From the NCBI RefSeq assembly GCF_031020795.1, contig NZ_JAVHJP010000003.1, forward strand, positions 728,873 to 792,872: DNA of 64,000 nt, written 5' to 3'. Shown here in pieces: positions 54,489 to 64,000 of the stretch (position 1 is its first letter; every line of letters starts with the position of its first letter). Position numbers and translations under genes: made by a program. The DNA is from Hydrogenophaga pseudoflava (GTDB taxonomy: Bacteria; Pseudomonadota; Gammaproteobacteria; Burkholderiales; Burkholderiaceae_C). Under the pieces are notes generated by a model. It did no database searches. It was not told the DNA's origin and saw nothing but the letters and a program-made list of their open reading frames with translations.

Positions 54489-55073
54489 TCAGCCTTCCCC
54501 GGAGTTCCGACCGCTGCGGCCGGTGCGGTTGTTCATGACCACCTGCAGCTCCTGGTGCAGGGCCTTGTTCATCTGGGCGAAGGTGCGCAGCTTGCGCGTG
54601 GTCTCGCGCAGGCGGTCGGCCATGCGCTTGGAAATCGCCAGCAAGAGGCGCGCCCCGACCGCCGGGTCCGCCTTGAGCAGCCGCCGCAGTGCGGACCGCG
54701 ACAGCACGGCGGCCGCCACGTCGGTGATGGCGGTGCAGGTCGCCGACCGAGGAGACCCATCCAACACCCCCATTTCACCGATCAGATGCCCCGGGCCGAT
54801 CACGTTGACGACGATGCTGCCGTCGGCACCGGGCAGCTCGTTTTCGACCGAGATGTCGCCTTCCAGGATCAGCATCATGTAGTCGTTGCCCGTGAGCTCG
54901 CCTTCCTGGATGAAGACCGTCCCCGCCGAGATCAACTGCGGATGCATGTAGCGCACCACCCGCTTGGCGTCGGCCAGCTTCAGATCGTCCAGAGCCGAAG
55001 GCGTGACGAGCAGACGGGCCGCCACCTCCTCGGGCGGCAGGTCTGGTCGTTCGGAGATCGAGGGAGTACGCAT
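54489..55073 (-). CDS. Cyclic-nucleotide-binding domain protein
   Basis: A 194-residue protein with one complete CNB domain (about 45-150): GTVFIQEGEL and the phosphate-binding cassette GEMGVLDGSPRSA with Glu and the Arg-Ser pair, so cAMP or cGMP binding is likely. After it comes a short helical tail (MADRLRETTRKLRTFAQMNK) but no DNA-binding domain. The partner or output is unknown. It lies upstream of the atp terminator and is transcribed in the same direction as, but beyond, the atp operon. Confidence 0.85.
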   Translation of the reverse strand: MRTPSISERPDLPPEEVAARLLVTPSALDDLKLADAKRVVRYMHPQLISAGTVFIQEGELTGNDYMMLILEGDISVENELPGADGSIVVNVIGPGHLIGEMGVLDGSPRSATCTAITDVAAAVLSRSALRRLLKADPAVGARLLLAISKRMADRLRETTRKLRTFAQMNKALHQELQVVMNNRTGRSGRNSGEG

Positions 55074-55137
55074 GGATGTCGTGCGTCAGAGAGGAGATGA
55101 TTTCACCGTCGTCCCTGGCAGGGCCACAGGGCGGCGA

Positions 55138-55165
55138 AAAAAAACCGGCCTCAGCCGGTTTTTTT
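55138..55165. terminator. Terminator of the ATP synthase operon
   Basis: A stem of 12 pairs (A7 CCGGC with GCCGG T7) and a four-base loop lies 22 bases after the atpC stop on the minus strand. The A and T runs on each side let it work in both directions. Confidence 0.9.
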
Positions 55166-55187
55166 CATGAAGCGTCCGCACGGCGGA

Positions 55188-55604
55188 TCACTTTTTCTGA
55201 CGGTACTTGCGCAGCGCCGCGATCTGCGCCGCCATGACCGCCAGCTCCGAAGTGGCCTTGGCCAGATCGATGTCGCTCTTGGCGTTCTTGACAGCCTCTT
55301 CGGCGGCCTTGCGGGCTTCGCTCGCCTTGGCCTCGTCCAGGTCATGGCCACGGATGGCGGTGTCCGACAGAACGGTCACGCAGTGGGGCTGCACTTCCAG
55401 AATGCCACCGGCCACGAACACGAACTCTTCGCCGCCATCGGCTTTTTCGATGCGCACGGCACCGGGCTTGATGCGCGTGATCAGGGGAATGTGACCGGGC
55501 AGGATGCCCAGCTCACCCGCCTCACCCGGCAGGGCCACGAATTTGGCCTCGCCGGAGAAGATGGACTCTTCGGCGCTGACCACATCGACGTGGATGGTGC
55601 TCAT
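55188..55604 (-). CDS. atpC: ATP synthase epsilon subunit
   Basis: A 138-residue F1 subunit: N-terminal beta sandwich ([18 protein letters not shown]) and C-terminal helical pair. It links the rotor (gamma and the c-ring) and can inhibit ATP hydrolysis. Last gene of the operon, 67 bases after atpD, followed by a terminator. Confidence 0.97.
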   Translation of the reverse strand: MSTIHVDVVSAEESIFSGEAKFVALPGEAGELGILPGHIPLITRIKPGAVRIEKADGGEEFVFVAGGILEVQPHCVTVLSDTAIRGHDLDEAKASEARKAAEEAVKNAKSDIDLAKATSELAVMAAQIAALRKYRQKK

Positions 55605-55671
55605 ATTGACTCCTGTGAAAAGGGAAAACGATGGTCAGTGGACGGGCGCTGGCGGACAACGCCCTGCTCCA

Positions 55672-57105
<1,434 letters not shown>

Positions 57106-57122
57106 TCAGTTGGGCGCCGGGA

Positions 57123-57989
57123 TCAGACCGCTGCGGCGCCGGCCACGATTTCCGACAGCTCTTTCGTGATGCCGGCCTGCCGGGTCTTGTTGTAGACCAG
57201 CTTGAGTTCGCTGATGACGTTGCCGGCGTTGTCGGTGGCGGCCTTCATGGCCACCATGCGGGCCGACTGCTCGGACGCCATGTTTTCCGCCACGGCCTGG
57301 TAGACCTGGGCCTCGATGTAGCGCAGCAGCAGCTCGTCGATGACGGTCGCTGCGTCGGGTTCGTAGACGTAATCCCAGTCGCGACCCTTGCTGCCTTCCT
57401 GCAGGTCGGCGGCCGACAGCGGAAGCAGCTGCTCGATCACGGCCTCCTGCTTCATCGTGTTGATGAAGCGGGTGTAGCAGACGTGAACCGAGCTGATGCG
57501 ACCTTCGGTGTACGCATCCAGCAGCACCTTCACGGGGCCGATCAGCTTGTCCAGGTGAGGGGTGTCGCCCAGACCGACGGCGCTGGAGACCACTTTCGCC
57601 CCGATGCGGTTGAGGAAACCCAGGCCCTTGTTGCCGATGGCCACGGCTTCCGCGCCAACGCCCTGACCCTGGAGGTCCTTGAGCTGGTTGGTCAGCGCGC
57701 GCAGCACGTTGGTGTTCATGCCACCGCACAGGCCCTTGTCGGTCGTCACGACGACAAAACCGGCGGTCTTGGCGTCGTTGGTTTCCATGAAGGGGTGGGT
57801 GTACTCCGGGTTGGCCTTGCTCAGGTTGCCAGCGATCTGGCGCACCTTCTCGGCGTAAGGCCGGGCCGCACGCATGCGGTCCTGCGCCTTGCGCATCTTG
57901 GAAGCGGCCACCATTTCCATGGCTTTGGTGATCTTCTTGGTGTTTTCCACCGATTTGATCTTGCCGCGAATTTCCTTGCCTGCTGCCAT
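57123..57989 (-). CDS. atpG: ATP synthase gamma subunit
   Basis: A 288-residue rotor shaft with long N- and C-terminal helices ([20 protein letters not shown] and [20 protein letters not shown]) forming the coiled coil and a central Rossmann-like part. It turns inside the alpha-beta ring. Located 29 bases after atpA. Confidence 0.97.
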   Translation of the reverse strand: MAAGKEIRGKIKSVENTKKITKAMEMVAASKMRKAQDRMRAARPYAEKVRQIAGNLSKANPEYTHPFMETNDAKTAGFVVVTTDKGLCGGMNTNVLRALTNQLKDLQGQGVGAEAVAIGNKGLGFLNRIGAKVVSSAVGLGDTPHLDKLIGPVKVLLDAYTEGRISSVHVCYTRFINTMKQEAVIEQLLPLSAADLQEGSKGRDWDYVYEPDAATVIDELLLRYIEAQVYQAVAENMASEQSARMVAMKAATDNAGNVISELKLVYNKTRQAGITKELSEIVAGAAAV

Positions 57990-58018
57990 TGCTGCTCCTT
58001 AGCTCGTCAATGGACGGA

Positions 58019-59575
58019 TCAGTACGTGCCGGTCTTCTTGAAGTCGGCAATGGCGGCGAGCAACTGGGCTTCGGCGTCCTTGTCCATGGCCTTGTCGTTG
58101 TCGAGCTTGGCCACGAGCGCTGCGTGCTTGTCCTTGAGGAAAGCGTGCAGGCCACCTTCGAAGGCCAGCACCTTCTTGACATCGATGTCGTCCATGAAGC
58201 CCTTGTTCACCGCGAACAGCGAAGCGGCCATCAGGCTGATGGGCAGCGGGCTGTACTGGGCCTGCTTGAGCAGTTCGGTCACGCGGGCACCACGGTCGAG
58301 CTGCTTGCGGGTGGCTTCGTCCAGATCGGAAGCGAACTGCGCGAAGGCAGCCAGTTCACGGTACTGGGCCAGGTCGGTACGGATACCGCCGGACAGCGAC
58401 TTGATCAGCTTGGTCTGGGCGGCGCCACCGACGCGCGACACCGAGATACCGGCGTTGATGGCGGGACGGATACCGGCGTTGAACAGGTTGGTTTCCAGGA
58501 AGATCTGGCCGTCGGTGATCGAGATCACGTTGGTCGGCACGAAGGCGGACACGTCGCCAGCCTGGGTTTCGATGATCGGCAGCGCGGTCAGCGAGCCGGT
58601 CTTGCCCTTGACTTCACCCTTCGTGAAGGCTTCGACGTAGTCGGCGTTCACACGGGCGGCGCGCTCCAGCAGACGGCTGTGCAGGTAGAACACGTCGCCG
58701 GGGTAGGCTTCGCGGCCCGGAGGACGGCGCAGCAGCAGCGAGACCTGGCGGTAGGCCACGGCCTGCTTGGACAGGTCGTCATAAACGATCAGGGCGTCCT
58801 GGCCGCGGTCGCGGAAGTACTCGCCCATGGTGCAGCCGGAGTAGGCCGACAGGTACTGCATGGCAGCGGACTCGGAGGCCGAGGCGGCGACCACGATGGT
58901 GTATTCCATGGCGCCAGCCTGTTCCAGGGCGCGCACCACGTTCTTGATGGACGACGCCTTCTGGCCGATGGCGACGTACACGCAGGTCATGTTCTGACCC
59001 TTCTGGTTGATGATCGCGTCGATCGCCACGGCGGTCTTGCCGGTCTGGCGGTCGCCAATGATCAGCTCGCGCTGGCCACGGCCGACGGGCACCATCGAGT
59101 CGATCGACTTCAGACCGGTCTGCACCGGCTGGTCCACCGATTTACGGGCGATCACGCCGGGGGCGACTTTCTCGATCACGTCCGTCATCTTGGCGTTGAT
59201 CGGCCCCTTGCCGTCGATCGGCTGACCCAGGGCGTTGACCACGCGACCCACCAGCTCGGGGCCCACCGGCACTTCCAGAATGCGGCCCGTGCACTTGACG
59301 GTGTCGCCTTCGGAAATGTGCTCGTACTCACCCAGAATCACGGCGCCGACGGAGTCGCGCTCGAGGTTCAGGGCCAGGCCGAAGGAAGGCACGCCGTCCT
59401 TGTTGGCCGGGAATTCCAGCATTTCGCCCTGCATCACGTCCGACAGGCCATGGATGCGGACGATACCGTCGGTCACGGACACCACGGTGCCCTGGTTGCG
59501 CACATCGCTGGACGCGCCCAGACCCTGGATGCGGGATTTGATCAGTTCAGAAATTTCGGCGGGATTGAGCTGCAT
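58019..59575 (-). CDS. atpA: ATP synthase alpha subunit
   Basis: A 518-residue non-catalytic nucleotide-binding F1 subunit with P-loop GDRQTGKTA, the [17 protein letters not shown] block and arginine finger region [12 protein letters not shown]. It supplies the Arg finger to the beta sites. It follows atpH by 62 bases. Confidence 0.98.
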   Translation of the reverse strand: MQLNPAEISELIKSRIQGLGASSDVRNQGTVVSVTDGIVRIHGLSDVMQGEMLEFPANKDGVPSFGLALNLERDSVGAVILGEYEHISEGDTVKCTGRILEVPVGPELVGRVVNALGQPIDGKGPINAKMTDVIEKVAPGVIARKSVDQPVQTGLKSIDSMVPVGRGQRELIIGDRQTGKTAVAIDAIINQKGQNMTCVYVAIGQKASSIKNVVRALEQAGAMEYTIVVAASASESAAMQYLSAYSGCTMGEYFRDRGQDALIVYDDLSKQAVAYRQVSLLLRRPPGREAYPGDVFYLHSRLLERAARVNADYVEAFTKGEVKGKTGSLTALPIIETQAGDVSAFVPTNVISITDGQIFLETNLFNAGIRPAINAGISVSRVGGAAQTKLIKSLSGGIRTDLAQYRELAAFAQFASDLDEATRKQLDRGARVTELLKQAQYSPLPISLMAASLFAVNKGFMDDIDVKKVLAFEGGLHAFLKDKHAALVAKLDNDKAMDKDAEAQLLAAIADFKKTGTY

Positions 59576-59637
59576 GACTCTTTCCTTCTTTCGTTAATTG
59601 GGATGAGGGCGCGTCCGAGCGACGGGGTCAGGCGGCA

Positions 59638-60168
59638 TCAAGCCGTCAGCGCTACTTTCATTTGTTCCAGGCGGGCCTTGATGGAGGTGTCCAGCACTTC
59701 GTCACCCACCACCACACGCACGCCACCGATGAGCTCGGGCTGCAATTGGACTTGCAGGTTGAGCTGGCGCCCGAAGCGCTTCTCCAGCACGGCCGAGAGT
59801 TCGGCCAGCGCGGACGCATCGATATCGAAAGCGCTGTAGACCACGGCATCGAAACGACCTTGCAGGGCGTTCTTGAGCACGCGGAACTGGTCCGCGATCT
59901 CGGGCAGCGCCGCGACGCGACCGTTCTCGATCACCGTGCGCAGGAAGTTCTGGCCCATCACCGGCAGCGCGTTCTTGAGCACACCGGCGATGACGTCGAA
60001 CACCTGGGCGGGCGTGGACTGGGGAGCGTCAGCGAACTGGCGCAGCTGCTCGTTGCCGGCCACGGCGGCCAGCTCGTCGAGCCAGGAAGCAACGCCAGCC
60101 GCATCGGCGCCGGCGGCCTTGAACAAGGCTTCCGCGTAGGGACGGGCAATGGTGGCAATTTCGGCCAT
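59638..60168 (-). CDS. atpH: ATP synthase delta subunit
   Basis: A 176-residue stator subunit: N-terminal six-helix domain beginning [13 protein letters not shown] and the C-terminal [20 protein letters not shown] block. It joins the b-dimer to the top of F1. Confidence 0.96.
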   Translation of the reverse strand: MAEIATIARPYAEALFKAAGADAAGVASWLDELAAVAGNEQLRQFADAPQSTPAQVFDVIAGVLKNALPVMGQNFLRTVIENGRVAALPEIADQFRVLKNALQGRFDAVVYSAFDIDASALAELSAVLEKRFGRQLNLQVQLQPELIGGVRVVVGDEVLDTSIKARLEQMKVALTA

Positions 60169-60214
60169 GTTCTACCTTCGTATGCCGGGGTTCAATCGGA
60201 ACGTGGGCTGCGGA

Positions 60215-60685
60215 TCAGAGCTCGGTCTTCAGGCGGCCCAGCAACTCGGCGTGGACACCGGCGTTGACTTCGCGCTTGAGGATCTGCTCGGCACCCTTGA
60301 CGGCCAGCGCGGCCACTTCCTCGCGCAGGGCCTCGCGGGCCTTGACGACCTGCTGCTCGGCTTCCTGACGGGCGGTGGCGACGATCTTGGCAGCCTCTTC
60401 CGTCGCACGGGCCTTGGCTTCCTCGATCACGGTCTGGGCGCGACGCTCGGCGTCGGCCAGACGGGTGGCCGCCTCGTTGCGGGACTGGCTCAGCTCAGCC
60501 TCCACGCGCTTGTTGGCCACGGCCAGTTCGGACTTGGCCTTCTCGGAAGCGGCCAGACCTTCGGAAATCTTCAACGCACGCTCATCGAGCGCCTTGGCAA
60601 TCGGGGGCCACACGAACTTCATCGTGAACCACACCAGGATCGCAAAGACGATGGCCTGCGCAAAGAGGGTTGCATTGATGTTCAT
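60215..60685 (-). CDS. atpF: ATP synthase b subunit
   Basis: A 156-residue peripheral stalk protein: one N-terminal membrane segment ([20 protein letters not shown]) and a long charged Ala/Glu/Lys/Arg-rich helix that dimerises. The gap to atpE upstream is 124 bases, unusually long but without another gene. Confidence 0.96.
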   Translation of the reverse strand: MNINATLFAQAIVFAILVWFTMKFVWPPIAKALDERALKISEGLAASEKAKSELAVANKRVEAELSQSRNEAATRLADAERRAQTVIEEAKARATEEAAKIVATARQEAEQQVVKAREALREEVAALAVKGAEQILKREVNAGVHAELLGRLKTEL

Positions 60686-60809
60686 CGCAACGCCTTTCTG
60701 TGTGTGAACGGGAGTGGAGACGCAATTGCTGCGGCACCGACGGCATCCGGGGGAAGGGGCCGGTCTTCACCGGCCCGCCGCATGCCGCCGCGCACGGCAG
60801 CAAGACCCA

Positions 60810-61070
<261 letters not shown>

Positions 61071-61140
61071 TTAAAAGATTGAGAGTTGAAAAGAAAGGAA
61101 GGAACCGAAAGAACTAGATAGCGAGGTGAAACCGCGCAAC

Positions 61141-62019
61141 TTAGTGAGCGTCATGCGCTTGACCCAGATAAATCAGGGCCAGCATCATGAAAATGAACGC
61201 CTGCAAGGTGATGACCAGAATGTGGAACAAGGTCCACACCGTGCCTGCGATCACGTGTCCGACGAAGAAGAGACCACCCGACAGCGAGAGAGCAGCGTAA
61301 CCACCCAGCAGCGCGATCAGCATGAACACCAGTTCACCCGCGAACATGTTGCCAAACAACCGCATGCCGTGCGAAACCGTCTTCGCCACGAACTCGATCA
61401 TTTGCATCAGGAAGTTGGTCACGCCCAGCAGCAGTGCCCAAACAGGATTCTTGGAAGTGCCAAAGGGGGCGGTCACCAGCTCGTGCGTCCAGCCTCCGAA
61501 ACCCTTGATCTTGATGTTGTAGAACAGGCACATCAGCAGCACGGACACGGACAGACCCAGCGTGGTGGAAAGGTCGGCAGTGGGCACGACACGCAGGTAG
61601 GCGTGGTGAGGATCGTGGCCGGTCGCGGCGTAGTACTCGGTCCAGAGGCGCGGCAGCAGGTCCACCGGCAGCATGTCCATGAAATTCATCATGAAGATCC
61701 AGCAGAACACCGTCAGCGCCAGCGGGGCGACGAGCTTGCGGCTGTTGGCGTTGTGGATCACGCCCTTGGCCTGGCTGTCGACCATCTCGACCAGCATCTC
61801 CACGGCGGCCTGGAAGCGACCAGGGACACCAGCATGGGCCTTGCGGGCAGCGAGCCAGAGCACGAAGCAGACGAAGGCGCCCAACACCGAGCTGAAGACC
61901 ACCGAGTCGATGTTGATGACCGAGAAATCGACGATGAACCCTTGCTTGTGGTTCGTCAGATGGGTCAGGTGGTGGCGGATGTACTCGCCAGGGGTAGGAC
62001 CGATACCTTCAGCAGCCAT
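61141..62019 (-). CDS. atpB: ATP synthase a subunit
   Basis: A 292-residue Fo stator channel with about five or six membrane segments and the essential Arg in GMRLFGNMFAGE. Half-channels beside the c-ring drive rotation. ATG 62019 is chosen; a TTG six codons upstream (62037) is the alternative, but the ribosome site is better placed for 62019 (GGTGCAACGAAC). Confidence 0.96.
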   Translation of the reverse strand: MAAEGIGPTPGEYIRHHLTHLTNHKQGFIVDFSVINIDSVVFSSVLGAFVCFVLWLAARKAHAGVPGRFQAAVEMLVEMVDSQAKGVIHNANSRKLVAPLALTVFCWIFMMNFMDMLPVDLLPRLWTEYYAATGHDPHHAYLRVVPTADLSTTLGLSVSVLLMCLFYNIKIKGFGGWTHELVTAPFGTSKNPVWALLLGVTNFLMQMIEFVAKTVSHGMRLFGNMFAGELVFMLIALLGGYAALSLSGGLFFVGHVIAGTVWTLFHILVITLQAFIFMMLALIYLGQAHDAH

Positions 62020-62043
62020 GTTCGTTGCACCAATCAACGGAAA

Positions 62044-62580
62044 TTAATGTGGGCGCCTGACCTGGAACCACAGTCCAAACCAGTACACCTTCAGCGTCAA
62101 AACCAACCCGGCCAGCAAACCCAGCCAATGGAGACCCGGAACCAAGCGCGGCGCCAACCACAACATGGCCACCACCAGCAACACCTTGACCCCTTCCCAC
62201 AGCATGAAGCTGGCAAACGAAGCCCGTGCATAGCCCGACATCAGACGGGTCAACGCACTGGAGGTCAGACCGTAGGCCATCAATGCCGTCGGAATGAACA
62301 CCGAAGCTGCGCCGTAGAGCACCGACAGGGCCAGCGGCATCTGGCGAGAAAACAGCCAGAACAGCAACCCAGACGACACCCCCACCAGCACCTGCACCCC
62401 CACCAGACGCCAGACGGATAGTTCCGGCTGCCCAGCGCGCCACTGCTGCGCCTGTTCGCGCGTCAGCGGCTTGAATTCGGGTTCTTGCTCCCCACCTTCC
62501 CATCCATGCGCCGCTTGGGCGTCTGCTTTGTCGACCGGCCGTAGCGACCCATCTTGATCGGGCCCGGGCATTGTCGGCAT
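62044..62580 (-). CDS. atpI: ATP synthase subunit I (AtpI)
   Basis: A 178-residue membrane protein: a disordered N-terminus of about 65 residues, then four hydrophobic segments (LVGVQVLVGVSSGLLFWLFS and three more). AtpI helps assemble the c-ring and may carry Mg or Ca. First gene of the operon, with a 24-base gap to atpB. Confidence 0.88.
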   Translation of the reverse strand: MPTMPGPDQDGSLRPVDKADAQAAHGWEGGEQEPEFKPLTREQAQQWRAGQPELSVWRLVGVQVLVGVSSGLLFWLFSRQMPLALSVLYGAASVFIPTALMAYGLTSSALTRLMSGYARASFASFMLWEGVKVLLVVAMLWLAPRLVPGLHWLGLLAGLVLTLKVYWFGLWFQVRRPH

Positions 62581-62629
62581 GGCAGATTACAAACGGTTTA
62601 CAGGTATGCGAGAGTTCGCAAAGCCTCTC

Positions 62630-62660
62630 ATTATACGTAGAAACCCCAAACGAACGTCAA
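62630..62660 (-). promoter_or_regulatory. Promoter of the ATP synthase operon
   Basis: On the minus strand TTGACG (62655-62660) and a perfect TATAAT (62630-62635) are separated by 19 bases, slightly more than the ideal 17. The start would be near 62623, 43 bases before atpI. It is the best sigma-70 match in the divergent gap. Confidence 0.65.
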
Positions 62661-62695
62661 CCCGTCCTCACTCATGGCATGGCCCGGCGCGGGCA

Positions 62696-62708
62696 CCACA
62701 TAATGTGG
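62696..62708 (+). promoter_or_regulatory. Palindrome with -10-like core upstream of DUF493-lipBA
   Basis: CCACAT-A-ATGTGG is a perfect inverted repeat whose centre includes CATAAT, a possible -10 for the + strand genes. No convincing -35 is seen. The 62581-62828 gap otherwise holds only the atp promoter. Confidence 0.3.
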
Positions 62709-62828
62709 CGCTCGCCTGTGGGAATCCCCTGCGGGCGCCGGTTTTCCGCCCGCTCCGCCGGACAAGCCGCCGAAAAATTTCTCACTTTGACGCAGCGCCT
62801 CCGGCCCGCGTGCCGCCGCTGGAACCTC

Positions 62829-63113
62829 ATGGACCTGCCCCGAGACATCCCGCCCGAACAGTCGCTGATCGAGTACCCCTGCCGCTTCCCGATCAAGGTG
62901 ATGGGCGCCAACGTCGAGGGATACGTCTCGGCCATGGCGGCGGTGGCCCGCGCCTTCGACCCCGGCTTTGACGAGACGACGATCGAACAGCGCCCGAGCA
63001 AGGCCGGCAACTACCTGGGTCTGACGCTGACGGTCTACGTCACCAGCCGGGAGCAGCTCGACGAGGTCTACCGCACCCTGACCACCCACCCGATGGTCAA
63101 GGTGGTGCTGTGA
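62829..63113 (+). CDS. ybeD: DUF493 / YbeD-family protein
   Basis: A 94-residue alpha-beta sandwich ([48 protein letters not shown]). YbeD-type proteins sit next to lipB in many proteobacteria; an ACT-like fold suggests a regulatory role, possibly in lipoate metabolism, but it is not proven. Seven bases before lipB, same operon. Confidence 0.9.
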   Translation: MDLPRDIPPEQSLIEYPCRFPIKVMGANVEGYVSAMAAVARAFDPGFDETTIEQRPSKAGNYLGLTLTVYVTSREQLDEVYRTLTTHPMVKVVL

Positions 63114-63120
63114 TCCGGCC

Positions 63121-63813
63121 ATGATCGTCCGACCGCTGGGCCGCGTGGACTACGCGCCGACCTACGACGCCATGGTCGCCTTCACCGCGGACCGCTCGGC
63201 GCAGACGCCCGACGAGCTCTGGGTCTGCGAGCACCCGCCGGTATTCACGCAGGGGCTCGCCGGCAAGGACGACCACCTGCTGGCGCCCGGCGACATTCCG
63301 GTGGTCAAGACCAACCGAGGCGGCCAGGTGACCTACCACGGGCCCGGTCAGGTGGTCGCCTACCCGCTGATCGACCTGCAGCGCGCCGGTTATTACGTCA
63401 AGGAATACGTCTTCCGCATCGAGGAGGCCGTGATCCGCACGCTGGACCACGTTGGTGTCACCGGCCACCGCGTGGCGGGCGCCCCCGGCATCTATGTCCG
63501 GCTGGACGACCCGGGCAGCCACGCCCCGCTGCCCCAGCGGCCGCAAAAGCGCATCGAAGGTGCCCCGGCCGCCGAGCCCGACTTCACCGGCCTGGGCAAG
63601 ATCGCCGCGCTGGGCATCAAGGTCAGCCGGCATTGCACCTACCATGGGGTCGCGCTCAACGTGGCCATGGACCTGCAACCCTTCTGGCGCATCAACCCCT
63701 GCGGTTATGCCGGCCTGCAAACGGTCGACCTTTCTACAATCGGGGTCGCCGTTTCATGGGATGAAGCGGCGCAGGTGTTGGGCCAGAAGCTCGGCGCCCT
63801 GCTCGGCCCCTGA
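63121..63813 (+). CDS. lipB: Octanoyltransferase LipB
   Basis: A 230-residue enzyme moving octanoyl groups from ACP to lipoyl domains. Conserved parts are [14 protein letters not shown], Lys in [15 protein letters not shown] and the catalytic Cys in INPCGYAGL. It is followed by lipA after 37 bases; together they make the lipoyl cofactor of 2-oxoacid dehydrogenases. Confidence 0.97.
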   Translation: MIVRPLGRVDYAPTYDAMVAFTADRSAQTPDELWVCEHPPVFTQGLAGKDDHLLAPGDIPVVKTNRGGQVTYHGPGQVVAYPLIDLQRAGYYVKEYVFRIEEAVIRTLDHVGVTGHRVAGAPGIYVRLDDPGSHAPLPQRPQKRIEGAPAAEPDFTGLGKIAALGIKVSRHCTYHGVALNVAMDLQPFWRINPCGYAGLQTVDLSTIGVAVSWDEAAQVLGQKLGALLGP

Positions 63814-63850
63814 CCTCCAACGCCCTTGCGCGCCGCCCGCGCCCCCTGCC

Positions 63851-64000
63851 ATGACCCGCCCCGACACCCCCGCGGCCGACGCCTCGACCGTCCGCGAAGC
63901 CCAGCCCGCCGCCAGCTACGACGCCACGGTCAAACAGAAGAGCCAGGCCAAGACGGCGCGCATCCCGATCAAGATCGTGCCGGCCGAGGTGCTGAAGAAG
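63851..64000 (+). CDS. lipA: Lipoyl synthase LipA (partial, N-terminus only)
   Basis: Fifty codons are visible before the window ends: MTRPDTPAADASTVREAQPA, later VKQKSQAKTARIPIKIV and PAEVLKK. These match the N-terminus of beta-proteobacterial lipoyl synthases; the radical-SAM Cys motifs would lie beyond 64000. The position directly after lipB supports the call. Confidence 0.88.
   Translation, partial: MTRPDTPAADASTVREAQPAASYDATVKQKSQAKTARIPIKIVPAEVLKK

Overview
The window is GC-rich, densely coded betaproteobacterial chromosome. The gene content points to a facultatively denitrifying or nitrate-respiring member of the Comamonadaceae, Hydrogenophaga/Acidovorax-like; the genus is an inference from family content, not a database match. 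It shows a narK1K2GHJI operon with a parvulin gene, Bug-type solute receptors, an agl-type sugar locus and the atpIBEFHAGDC order. No phage, insertion sequence or CRISPR array was seen. One tRNA gene, tRNA-Arg(CCG), is present.

Layout. 1-3853: two tandem paralogous membrane histidine kinases, the first cut by the window edge. 4077-8322: five co-directional genes for histidine-rich or membrane proteins (secreted acetolactate-decarboxylase-like protein, small His-rich protein, HupE/UreJ-like protein, DUF6488 protein, DMT permease with a 25-His tail). They diverge from a Crp/Fnr-type regulator across a CRP-like palindrome. 8368-10372: KtrAB potassium uptake. 10430-13861: MFS permease, MORN-like secreted protein, ornithine-cyclodeaminase-family enzyme, exported glutathione peroxidase. 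13873-19161: a MarR regulator diverging from two Bug receptors, a sulfatase and a LigB/DODA dioxygenase, then a low-GC orphan gene. 19196-31056: nitroreductase, carbonic anhydrase and the nitrate reductase operon. 31238-36197: NarXL two-component system, CcoG-like protein, and YtfE/ScdA with NsrR-like boxes. 36233-37370: a DEDDh exonuclease and tRNA-Arg. 37501-49316: a sugar regulon (porin, LacI regulator, ABC importer, GH1 and GH13 glucosidases, phosphoglucomutase) with three matching LacI-type operators. 49440-55073: diheme cytochrome c, hydrolase and small conserved genes, LemA/TPM genes, a cyclic-nucleotide-binding protein. 55188-62580: complete F1Fo ATP synthase operon. 62829-64000: DUF493, lipB and the start of lipA.

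How the parts work together. NarXL would sense nitrate/nitrite. NarK1/NarK2 move nitrate and nitrite, and NarGHI reduces nitrate at the inner membrane face, with NarJ (and perhaps the parvulin) helping assembly. YtfE repairs Fe-S clusters damaged by the NO that follows. In the sugar locus the porin admits oligosaccharides, the ABC system imports them, GH13 and GH1 enzymes release glucose, and phosphoglucomutase links glucose phosphates to central metabolism. The LacI regulator probably represses both the porin and the ABC promoter. The most unusual part is the His-rich operon with its Crp-like regulator, a candidate undescribed metal-related system.
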